From the NCBI GenBank assembly GCA_004431415.1, contig QPMI01000473.1, positions 1 to 64,000 on the forward strand: a DNA stretch of 64,000 nucleotides, written 5' to 3'. Of this stretch, positions 54,401 to 64,000 are shown one piece after another. The notes under the pieces are model-generated. The model worked only from the letters and a program-made list of their open reading frames with translations, ran no database searches and was not told the DNA's origin. The stretch is from Cyanophora paradoxa (lineage: Eukaryota > Glaucocystophyceae > Cyanophorales > Cyanophoraceae). The translations under genes were made by a program, and so were the position numbers. Numbering within the stretch: the first letter of the stretch is position 1; every line of letters begins with the position of its first letter.

Positions 54401-57400
54401 AGCAACGGAATGTTCAGCACAATGCTGGGTCGCACTCGACAGGGAATGCAGTCGGACTGCGCGACATTTGGAATTGTCCCGGGCTCGCATCTACAGTTTG
54501 CGTACAAGAGGTTACGATGTTTGTGCACATCACTCAAGCTTAGTCATTAGAAATCATTCAAAATCACTCTTACGTCGTGAAGTTTGAGGAGCCAGGAAGG
54601 GAGACCGCCCGCTCGGGCACCGCGTCACAGAAAATCATGCCCATGCTCCGATATGTTCCTGTTGGGCAGAGAACTGCGCGATGCACCCTTAAGCTCGAGA
54701 ATGTAGAGACCCGCACGTGCCTGCAGGCTCTGCTAAACCACGCGAACCACACGACTGCGAGTCTTCGGCACTGACTGTGCCTGGGCTGCATTCTGCGGGA
54801 TCCCCCTGAAAATCAGGTCTTAAAAAGCTTCTATTCGCTGGACCGGCCGTGCATGCCTAGGCATCCAGTTGCTGAATCGTGCGAAGAATAACTGTTCAAG
54901 GGGCACCGTCTGCAAACCCCGCGGTCCTCATAAGTGCCAGCCTGAGAGATTTTGCAAGCGTAAGCCTTCGAATACACTAGCGATCTTTTCACTGTACACT
55001 GGTGTCAATTCAAAGACAGACTCGCACCCGACATGGGATACATTCTGACCGAGCCGTATTAGCCACGTTCCCCGGATCGCACCTGCGGAAGCGCGGCCCG
55101 GGCGAAATTATATGAAGTAAAAACATTAAATATAAAATGAAACAGATGCAGCGGACAGTGTGTAGTTTGACGAGCCCGGTAATGCCACACCTCTTGATGG
55201 CACGGAGTCGCAGAATATCATATCCAGGCTCCGGTACGACCCCGCTGCAGATGATCATGAGTTCACTGACAAAAAAGGGCAGATTGAAGTGCCGCACCAG
55301 GGCACAAAACTGTGCACACGACGAGAAGGCAACATGTACATATATAGAACCCATTCAGTCAGCTCTTCGTGGCAACGTTCACCCCACGCGCGCCCGGCGC
55401 GACGCTCGGAGCTCGGACCGCAGGTTTGTGAATCGTCGGACGCCACCGATCCCGGTCTGCAGGCAGTGCAGTTAAGAACGCCGCTTGCCGATGCCACCGT
55501 GTTCAAAGGGCATCTGTGCTTGTTTCATGATCATGGAGTCCGGTCTAAGAGCACGGTAGCCCTCACCGTCTGCAGATTCCTTCGTCCTCGTAGCTTCCAG
55601 CATAGCACGGCGCGCACTCGGATTTGGACGGGTTCGGAACCGTTCCGGGATTGCATGTCGTGAAAATCGCGGAGCCGGGCGCGGCGGCAGACTTCGAGGG
55701 CACGGGCTCGCAGTTCGCCATCAAAGCCGTGCGGTACGTTCCTGCCTCCGCAGGTCGCTCACAGAGGCGTCGCGATGACGCAGGTATATATATTCGAATT
55801 CGCACCTGCGGCACACGAGATGCAGTTCTGCGAAAATAAAAATGGGAATGCATCTCAGCCTAATTGATAATCGCGTTGAAGCCTTCGAGCCGCACCTGAG
55901 CGTCTGCAGAGGCCACAGTACCCGCAGCGCAAGGTTCGCAGACCGTTACCCCTGCTCGCGAAGACACAGTATTGAGCGGGCAGCGCTGGCACTCGTTGCT
56001 GTACTCGTAAGTGCCTTTCGGGCATCTTCGCGATATCGAGAATCGAAAGTGAGCTCAATACTTAGATTTGGATGAGACTCAAACGCAAACGATACGAAAT
56101 CTACGCACGAGAAGCATTCGCTCTTTCCAATGTTAGAATAGGTGCCATTCGGGCAGCTGCTCAAAGGATATCTAGATGAGCCGTCTACTTGTCGAGGGAG
56201 AAGCAAAAGGACCGAGGGGTGGGAAGCAAAAACGTATCGCACCGAGAGCACGAAGCTTGGCCGCTGAGACTCGTCCAACCGTCCTTGCACGGCTCGCACG
56301 TGCTCATGTTACCAGCACGGTACGATCCTGCGCACGGGGTTTAGTACAGAAAACCCAGAGCGTTGTCGCATCCGCACCCGAACTCGCGAATTCGCGAGTT
56401 CTTTTTTGGCAAACTTTTTGTGAAAAACTCGCACCCAAGAAGCACGGGAGGCACAACTTGAAATCCATAGAGACGTAAAAGCCGTCCGCACAAACTGCGA
56501 ATCAGGCGTCGACACATTACACGAAAATGATGAAATGACTGAAACCGAACCCGTGCAGTTAGTCGATCCCTCGAAAGGGGCTGCGGTATTCTATAACCCA
56601 ATTTTCCTTATCAATAGCGTGAACAAGCGCAGTTTTAATCAAGTTTTAAAGTACCGCAGGGCATCGTTTGCACTCGCCAGGCTGACCCAAATCCTCGTAG
56701 CTCCCCGCCTGCACAATGTATCCACGATCGGTCACAAATGATTCAGAGTAGCAAGTATGTTTCATAGCTATAGCAGACCGGGCAAGGCCTGCAATCGCGC
56801 CTCTCGCCTGAGCTCGTCCAACCGGGCTCGCAAGCGATGCACCCGGAGCCTTCGAAGCTGTATGTGTCTGTATCGACGCGGGCGATCGATTGAGTGTGAG
56901 TTCCGCATTTCGCGCACAATTTCATGTAACCACACAGCGCAGTGCTAACCTGCCGGGCACTGGAAGCAGGAGAATTCAGTCGCTGGGCGGAAGTAGCCGT
57001 CGCGGCAAATCGTGCAGTCATCCTGGCCGGCATTCGTGACTCGGTTCTGAAGCAGGTTAGACGCAGAGCGGGGTGATTTTCAATCTAGAGAGCGTCTGAG
57101 AGCACCTCGGGACAGGCCGTGCAGTTACCGAAGCGGCCGGCTTTTGAGAACGTGCCGGAGGGGCACTGATGACAGGGAGCCAGTGCCTCCGGTTGGTAGG
57201 TTCCGGCCTGGCACCTACGTGTAGACCAAATATCAGGTATCAGGCCTAGGCGTCAGAACTGCTGCGCTGGTGACTCCGCGCACTTCTCGCAGCGAGTTGC
57301 GTCAATGGAGGGAACCTCCCCCAGCGGACCTGCAAGCGAGCTTAAATATTAAACACCGGGCAGTTCGCAAGATCGGAGAATCCATAGCTCACAGTACGAG

Positions 57401-57862
57401 CAATTTCGCAGCGCGCCGCCTGTAGAATACGCCCCTGACGGGCAAGGCATGCACAGAGAGTCGCCGGGTTGCGGTAGGTAGAATCCGCCCGGGCTGGCAA
57501 GACATTACCGATGAACAGTGCCTACAACTAAGAGCTTGCATTTTGTTCGACGACACTTCTAAATTACAACGTACCAGGTAAGACAAGCCGAAGTCCATTT
57601 TGCCGCGGGGGTGTAAGCATTGTCAGGGCATTTCGTGCATTGCGTTCCAGCATTTAACATAAACGTTCCGATGGGACACACTGCCGTAATCGAATCGAAA
57701 CTTCAGTTTCGTGTGCACTCGAGCATTGCACGGATCAGCCTCGGGCCGCACCGGTGCAGGCCCCGGAGCCTTCAGTACTAGACGTCCCAAGCTCACAGGC
57801 AAAACAATGCGTGCTGCCCGCCGGCGAGTATGTCCCCGCGGGGCACAATGCCGCCTCATCAT
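48088..57862 (-). CDS. giant GCC2/GCC3 (ephrin-receptor-like) cysteine-rich membrane protein, 3' part
   Basis: Minus-strand exons from 57.86 to 51.2 kb encode serial GCC2/GCC3 modules, for example CPAGTYSPAGSTHCFACELG near 57.8 kb, SGCIACEPGWTSSGERRDC near 56.8 kb, CNPGTVPNPSKSECAPCYAG near 55.65 kb, CPTGTYRSMGMIFC near 54.65 kb, CPLGHYSSPDFRSCLPC near 52.35 kb and CPPGHIADPTRTSCVPC near 51.65 kb. Similar motifs recur throughout, perhaps 15-20 modules. Next comes TFGKCEPCAGGFF, a non-repeat stretch, then a membrane helix LYRIFAYVAGAFGALLLVFA in the exon at 50835-50933, followed by intron 50777-50834 (donor GTGCG). Downstream exons encode SIANYLVTQSLNPGSSPSAN, then FSDKADGSPRYDLALYPSSN, a second hydrophobic segment (MALSGMASLAAAGRNVVGQL near 48.9 kb) and a Ser-rich polar tail ending at 48088. 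Receptor or adhesion function is inferred from the family. Frame breaks occur near 49270. Confidence 0.6.
51395..51442. repeat. (AT)24 microsatellite within an intron
   Basis: Uninterrupted AT dinucleotides lie inside an intron of the GCC2/GCC3 gene. The minus-strand donor CCCAG|GTAAGG is just upstream of it in transcript sense. Confidence 0.9.
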
Positions 57863-60800
57863 CCCTTAGCAGCCCATTCGACGTGCTGTACCGACCTGTT
57901 GGAAGAAATTCAGAGCTGCGTATAGAGAAAACCAGAACTTTATTTACAAAACTATTTTACCAGCCGATAGCGAAACGCACAGGTCGACATCCGAACGCGA
58001 GAGATTGTAAGATGTTGCTGGAAGGGCTCTGATTCAAATGGACGTGATATATATATGTGTGTGTAAAACGTTCGTGCTAATACCTGATTCTGAATTCCAT
58101 CGAAACCCAGCTGGACAGCTAGTGTGCAACTTGATCAGGGTCGGCCTGAGGGCAGAAAGAAACGAAGACAGCGATCACGATCTAGAGTCGCAACAAGCTG
58201 AAGTCGGGGAGGTGAAGGCCGCATGCGCACGGACTGGAGACGACAAACACAACATAGGGAGCTTCACATGCCAATGCGGATTACGGAAGGCCGAAAGAGT
58301 GTATATATGCTTACGTGTGCGCTCCAAACGCGGCACGTGCGGACCTTCCACGAAGGGGATTGTTGGGTCGTTTTCGAACATAATTCCATTACTGAAAGGC
58401 GCCAACAGAAGAGTGAGCTTTGAAATCGGATAACTTCCGATGCAATTAATTCACCTAAAATCTTCAATCACGTGTCCGCTGATGACTTGTCCAGGGAATT
58501 CCGAAACGATCAGAGTTGAAAAGTTTGCTGGGCGCGTCTGCGCATGTGGCAGTGTTTGCTGCATCAATGCCGTTCGTGTTTCGGCCGCATCTTGAGCTGA
58601 ATATCACGCACGGAGAACGTCTCATCAGCATCCACGTTGTTTACCCGAATCAGTTGCGACGATGTCGCGCGAACCGCAAGGCGCCTTAGTCTCTTCTTCG
58701 GCTGCATTGGAGGGCGTTGAGATGAAGTCCTCGAGCCGAAAATGTAGGTCTGCGAGAATCGTTGCGTGCTGTAAACTGAAACAAGCACATCTAAAGACGG
58801 TATCTAACCTTCGTGTTGTTTGGAGTGTGAATCTCGCGTACAACGTAGATGGAGCCGTCTTTGTACACCGCCGCCGCAACCTGCCGACAGATGCATTCGC
58901 GTTTGCGCGAATCGATTATTCTTAAGCAGACGGGGCTTCGTTCGCACGGAAGTCCACATGTGAACTGACGCTGCGGAAATAGGAGCCGAATCAATAGCAA
59001 GAGTTCCTTCTACGACCCCCGCCATCCCCGACTGATACGAGTTCGGTTTTCTGCGTCGCAGTGTGAATGCGTGCATGCGAAACCTGTGCATTTACATTTT
59101 TTACTCTCACCGAATGCGCGTTATGCGGTCCCCAGTGACGTAAAACGCATATCGGCCGTTTGGCGGATCGACAAGCCGTCCCTCCAGATACTGTGGATTA
59201 AACGCGCAACCGCATACGCAGGTCAGATACCTCGAAAATCAGATGGCGCCTGCACCTGCACAGCGCGCGCGCACCCCGAAGCCAGAGCCGGACAGCAGAG
59301 GCCGTTCATTTGCCACAATCCAGTGATCCGCAAAGGAAACATTGTCCGTCCGGAGCAGCTTGACTGACTTCGGGGAAACGATCCCTCTGAAGAAGGGGCT
59401 CGGACCAGGATTCGTTGCGCCCGAAATCTCGGTTGATGGCGTGAAGTTTGCAGGATTGACCGCCCATGTGTAGATCTGCCATTACATCGTTACAATAATT
59501 AATATTATCAGATCATTTCGACTTGTCCTATAGCTAGCTATAGGTGGTATTTGTATGCGCACAGCGGTCTGGTGAACAATGTGATGGCCGGAGCAGATCT
59601 CATTTGTGATAAACACGTCACACGAATTGAGGGAAGGGAAGAATGGAATCCTGCAAGCGAATGAAATTAGAATCGGCAGATTGGCCCGTCAAGTCAAAGC
59701 AGCTGCAGCGTCTGCACGCCTAATGATTGCGTGATAGTAGAGCGGCCCGTCCGGCTCGATGCGGCCATCAGCAGCAATGGCCTGGATCGAAGCAGATGGC
59801 ATAAACGCTGTACAGGCGAAGTTACTTGCACGCAACATGAAACTAGTACTATAACCTATCTTGCAGATTCTAACTGAAGTCCCAATAAAATGTTCTTCGC
59901 TGATCGTTCATCAAGCGCTCATAATTATATATAATTACCGTCTGCGTAGGGTCCAAGCCCGACCCATCTGATTAGGAATGCAATGAGTCGCCGAGGAGGC
60001 ATCCGAATGACAGATTTAGATTAGAATTTGGAGCCGATCGAGTAGGAAATTACGTTTTTCGTTTGTAGATCGAGCCGCCGGAAGTGCTGTACCCCTGAGG
60101 AGCAATAGAGTGCGCTTCAAACTGCAGGGAACGCGCTGATCAGCGGAACAATCGTTGTTTGCAGCTGCAAAGGCAACGTTCAAGCGCCTTCACGAGTGCG
60201 ACGCCCATTTGTAAGGAGCAAAACTGCGTACGCCAAATTATTGTTCAGCTTTGACCGTCAAAGAAGCGAATTGATTGCAACGAATGCAACAAATATGCAC
60301 TTTCAGGGCCGGTACGATTGTAGGGACACCGTTTTTGTAGGCAGAGAAAGACGCGTAGAGTGCTACGCCGCGTTGCTCGAACGGAAAATACTGCGCACGC
60401 GTCTCACCATGGCCAAACGCGAGGCAAGCGTAGCTATCCTTGTAATGGTTTCCATAAAAATGCTTACCCTATTTTCTTGCATCAGATGTTCATCATACCG
60501 GACACCGTTGACCATCTCAATTTCCGTTTTCGTGCGCAAAGCGCTCCTGCGCATGCCGTACGCGATCAATTGCGATTAGGCGCAATGAAGAGCGAGCTTG
60601 TTTTCAAGCTTAAAAAAACTTGAATCTGTAAAACAATCCAGCTTCAATGCATGTGCTTTAAGATGAGATCGTCTTTGCCCATGGCATAACTCAAATGCAT
60701 GTGCACGCACCACACCATATCTCCACTATTGGCATTTGTTGAAGGATCGTCAGTATCTGATCGCGAGCTCGAGGTTCGATCGTGCGGTTTGAAATGCGAT

Positions 60801-62386
60801 GTAAATGTATGCGAAATTGCAAATCTCGAGGCGCACAAATCGCGCAACCCGTTGGCGCTCGCACATATTGTCGAAAGAAAGATCTGTAAAAGGACGAACA
60901 ACTGCGTTTCAGCGAGAGATACAATCACGAGACGAAGTCCAAATGTGCGCGAACGTGGAATCAAACTTGGAGGAGCCGTCTCCTTCATCTGAGCGTGGTG
61001 ACGTGTGCAGCGCATGCGCAGTCAGTCGAAAATCATGATCATGATCACTCGCGCGCTTCGCTGATCGCAACCATGAGCCTGATCAAATTTAATGCTGACG
61101 CCGATGTCGAAGCATGCCGAGATCAGCAGCTGTTCATGCAAATTTAAACACGCACACAACCATACTTAGCTCATCCCATGGCCATACAGCTGAAGCCGAA
61201 GACCGAAACCCGCAAAGCGCGAACGTATTCCCACGCACCGTCCGTGCGCGCCGGTCCGTAAGAGAGGTATTCCGCCTATGTATATATATATAAATGACTG
61301 TGAGTTGATAAACACATCCGGACGTTGACTGTCATAAAATCCAGACCCGAAGCGCGATTGTACGGGGGTCAAAGCCCGCTCTCGAGAAGTAAAATATGGA
61401 GAACATTTGCATCCAATCAAGGTTCTCAGAGTCCGTATTCATGTCTGAGACCTACAAGGTTTCAAGGGCATCGATTAGTATCGAATTCGAACAGACAGCG
61501 TATATATAACCTATCAGGATTTTCACGCTAGGAAAAACGATTTACAGCTTCGTAGAATTTCCGCTCGAAAGATGCACGGTAGTGTCGGAAATCGTGAGAG
61601 AAATTTCGGGCAAATTCCATGAAGGCTGCAAAGAGCTTAATGAACTAATTATAATGGCTTCCTTCTTCGGGAAATCTTTTAGTGTCATGATCAGCTCACC
61701 CCACGGATTCGCGTTTCGACACGTTCCAGCCGGCCACACTTCCGTGTCCGACACTGGCGGCGCGCAGTTGGAAAAAGCATACGAAGCCCAGCGATTGGGG
61801 ACGTATCTGTGTATGCAAATGCCGAATGATCGTGAGGCGATGGCGAATACTATAGCTAGTTCAGACAGTATAACGCGGCGCAGGCTTGCTCTATCTCACC
61901 CGTTGCAGTTGGATCCGACACAGGCCAAAGGGGAACGGATTTGATCTACTAAGCCCACTCCAATTAGATTCGTATTGTGTCCAAACCGGACGAGCCATGT
62001 TTGATCGTAGCGCGAGGACCACGAAGTCTGCGATACCCTAATGCTTAAGCTTTCGTATAAAACCGATTGCGATTGTGTGGGTAGATCTAGAGTCCAGATT
62101 CTATGCATGATCACCTGGTATGCCGTCACGTTGGAGGGGGCGAATCGCACGTCAGGGTCCTGCAGAGAATTGACGACGCGATTATTGATGACATGGTTTC
62201 GCTGAGGCGAAGCTTAAGCGAGCGGCTCACCCGAAGTGGCCAAGGCGACATAGAAACGAAAGCAAACTCTACCGGTTTTAAGGCTCCCATCGCGTATGGC
62301 CGAAGCTGGTTACTGACGTCTCTGTAAAACTTGCACTTATTGAAATCTAGGTCGTATTCTGCATCCACCCGCACGTTCAGCCACAA
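57863..62386 (-). CDS. probable N-terminal ectodomain exons of the GCC2/GCC3 gene
   Basis: Minus-strand exon-like segments continue upstream without an obvious gene boundary. Examples are DPDVRFAPSNVTAYQ near 62.14 kb, TWLVRFGHNTNLIGVGLVDQ near 61.97 kb, CRNANPWGELIMTLKDFPKK near 61.7 kb, and IYTWAVNPANFTPSTEISGA with PSPFFRGIVSPKSVKLLRTD and ADHWIVANERPLLSGSGFG at 59.48-59.28 kb. FTCGLPCERSPVCLRI and AVYKDGSIYVVREIHTPNN lie near 58.95-58.80 kb. Paired cysteines, N-glycosylation sequons and beta-rich composition fit an extracellular region. I do not recognise the fold; a polycystin/REJ-like ectodomain is one possibility. The start codon and signal peptide were not located, and a separate gene cannot be excluded. 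Confidence 0.35.
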
Positions 62387-62589
62387 AAACGAGCGACCTC
62401 AAAAGCGAATGGCCATATGCATGGCGCACCACAATAGAAGAAAGAGCCTAGGCTGGAGCGCGAAACAATGCCAAGCCGGTGCGAGGCTTCTCGCTCTCCG
62501 ACGGGAAACGCCGCGAGCGGTGCCGCATGAACGATGACGGCGTCGACATCAAGCGCTACGCGCGAGCCTGCAGGCGCCTCACTCGAATG

Positions 62590-64000
62590 AGTTTACGAGG
62601 AGGGAAGCGCATCGATCGCAAGCTCGAGGCATAGGTGCGCCCCGCGCGGGGGCGATATCGATTGCAATTGCAACGCACCGACAGTGTCCTGAGCGCCGAA
62701 CGCGCCGGGCGCCGGGGCTATACACAAAGCTAAGGCTATGCAGACGAAGAGATCTAGACAAAGGATGAGAGGCAAAGGAAAGTGCGAATTCGAAGGGGAC
62801 GTGCGCATTGTGCGCGGGGATGCATCTGGAAGCTTGCGCTCACGGTCACGTGCACGGTCAGGGCGCGCATACGTCACAGCGTAGCTTGCTGCCGATATCG
62901 ATACATTATAGTTATGCATATGGCTGCGATCAGATCCGACCATCGCGTCCGACATGTACATCGTGCGCTCGCTTGTATCTGCTGCCGATGCGACGATTGC
63001 CCTCCGAGGCTCCCGGATCCGGAGTCCGATGCGCAAGCTAAGTATACGTTTTGGTATACGTAACCTAACCAATGCTGGTGCTGCTAAATGCTCAGCGGCT
63101 AGTTATAATATGTGTACGTACTCGATACTGAAGCAGTAGTATACGTACGCGTACTATTACTGCTGATTAGATTCGGTACTTCCGAGCCTTTCTTGCAGGC
63201 CTGCGATACCGAGCCTTTCTTGCAGGCTGTTGCAGCTGCCGCAGTAATAGTGCCAGCCCGGCCTGCCAGGCAGCGGATCGATATCAGGCTCCGATCAGCG
63301 CTACTGGCTAAGTATAGGCTTAGTACTAAGTAGGCTAGCGGTTCGCCGGTTAACGCGTACGTTCCCGGCGCAAGTTGCCGCGCAACTTCCCGCAGCCACG
63401 TGCATGCGTACCGTAGTAGTACGGTTACTACTAGGCTACGGTAGTACCGTAGCTGCGTAGAGTCGGCGTAGACTCCGTTGTACTATAGCTAGTACTAGTA
63501 CTACCGTAGTAGTACGGACCCCTACGGTACGAGCTTTCAAGGAAATTCAAGCTACGGCTACTAGCCTAGTAGGCTAGTACTACTGCTTCTACGCATACGA
63601 GCCTCGGACTCCGGGAGCCTGAGAGTCGACGTCGACGTCGGAGGCCCGCGGCCCGCCGCGCCGGCGGCGCCGCCCACGCGTACGCGTACCGCGGCGTACT
63701 ACGGTACGACCGGCGACAGGCGTTCGACGGTCGATCGACACTGCCAGGCTGTGACAGTGTGACACTGATCATGATACTACCGGGTAACTACCCCGGTAGT
63801 ATATATATCGGAGTCCGGACTCAGGACCGGAGTCACGCTCTGGAGTCTAGATCCGAGTCATCCGACGTCCGACGTCCGACGATCGTCCGCATGCGCAGCT
63901 GCAGGCTGCAGCCTGCAGCCTGCAGCCTGGGCCGCAGGCCCGCAGCTCAGCGGCTGCAGCCTGCAGCCTGCAGCCTGCAGGCTGCAGCTGCGGAGCCTGC
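62590..64000. other. noncoding, palindrome- and repeat-rich end of the window
   Basis: The stretch contains GTAGTAGTACGG/TACTACGG alternations at 63410-63580, a duplicated CGAGCCTTTCTTGCAGGC at about 63186-63227, GTCGACGTCGACGTCGG near 63627, and a CTGCAG-rich tandem block at 63895-64000. No gene is supported. Confidence 0.55.
63895..64000. repeat. GCAGCCT/CTGCAG tandem array
   Basis: Overlapping copies of GCAGCCTGCAGCCTGCAGCC run to the window edge, interrupted by GGGCCGCAGGCCCGCAGC. The array is both tandem (7-bp GCAGCCT) and palindromic (CTGCAG), so the strand can fold on itself. Confidence 0.8.

Noticed and set aside
1-64000. CRISPR array, bacterial operons or terminators
   Set aside because: No regularly spaced direct repeats, no Shine-Dalgarno-led gene strings; introns and LINEs show the DNA is eukaryotic.

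Overview
The window is eukaryotic nuclear DNA, probably from a unicellular alga or other protist. Coding sequence is broken by many short spliceosomal introns (most 45-150 nt) on both strands. There are LINE-type retrotransposons with target-site duplications, and the protein families are eukaryotic: ankyrin/TRP-like channel, GCC2/GCC3 cysteine-rich receptor, chromo-barrel and ZZ chromatin reader, ubiquitin-like protein. I cannot name the species. Many 5' splice sites read GTGCG rather than GTRAGT, and a large minority are GC-AG; with the GC-rich isochores this recalls haptophyte, pelagophyte or dinoflagellate genomes, but that is inference.

Layout. 0-1.84 kb is AT-rich and gene-free, with hairpin repeats and a MITE-like element. 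1.84-3.93 kb (+) is a WD40-like beta-propeller that splices onto a single membrane-spanning segment. 3.93-6.63 kb is GC-rich with no supported gene. 6.63-11.54 kb (+) is a long coiled-coil protein. 11.83-12.45 kb (-) is a 94-residue ubiquitin-like protein in four exons, divergent from a 12.7-15.66 kb (+) gene joining a chromo-barrel, a C2HC finger and an ADA2-like ZZ finger. 15.7-19.1 kb is gene-poor and full of short palindromes. 19.4-21.3 kb (+) is an HMG-box-like gene. 22.3-26.6 kb (-) holds a protein with pre-peptidase-like modules and an unrecognised 410-residue protein.

26.73-36.60 kb is dominated by retrotransposons: a 5'-truncated LINE on the minus strand with reverse transcriptase, then a second LINE family (copy 1, 32.7-36.6 kb; copy 2, 42.66-45.62 kb, both +) that carries a Ulp1-like cysteine protease. 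37.2-41.9 kb (-) is an ankyrin-repeat TRP-like cation channel. 45.6-48.1 kb is noncoding with two tiny LINE tails. 48.1-62.4 kb (-) appears to be one giant gene for a membrane protein with a large N-terminal ectodomain, many GCC2/GCC3 repeats, a transmembrane segment and a polar C-terminal tail. 62.5-64 kb is palindrome-rich and noncoding.

Several genes show single-base frame breaks, so some gene models are interrupted. Exon limits are given only where both splice sites and reading phase agree; otherwise gene limits are approximate.
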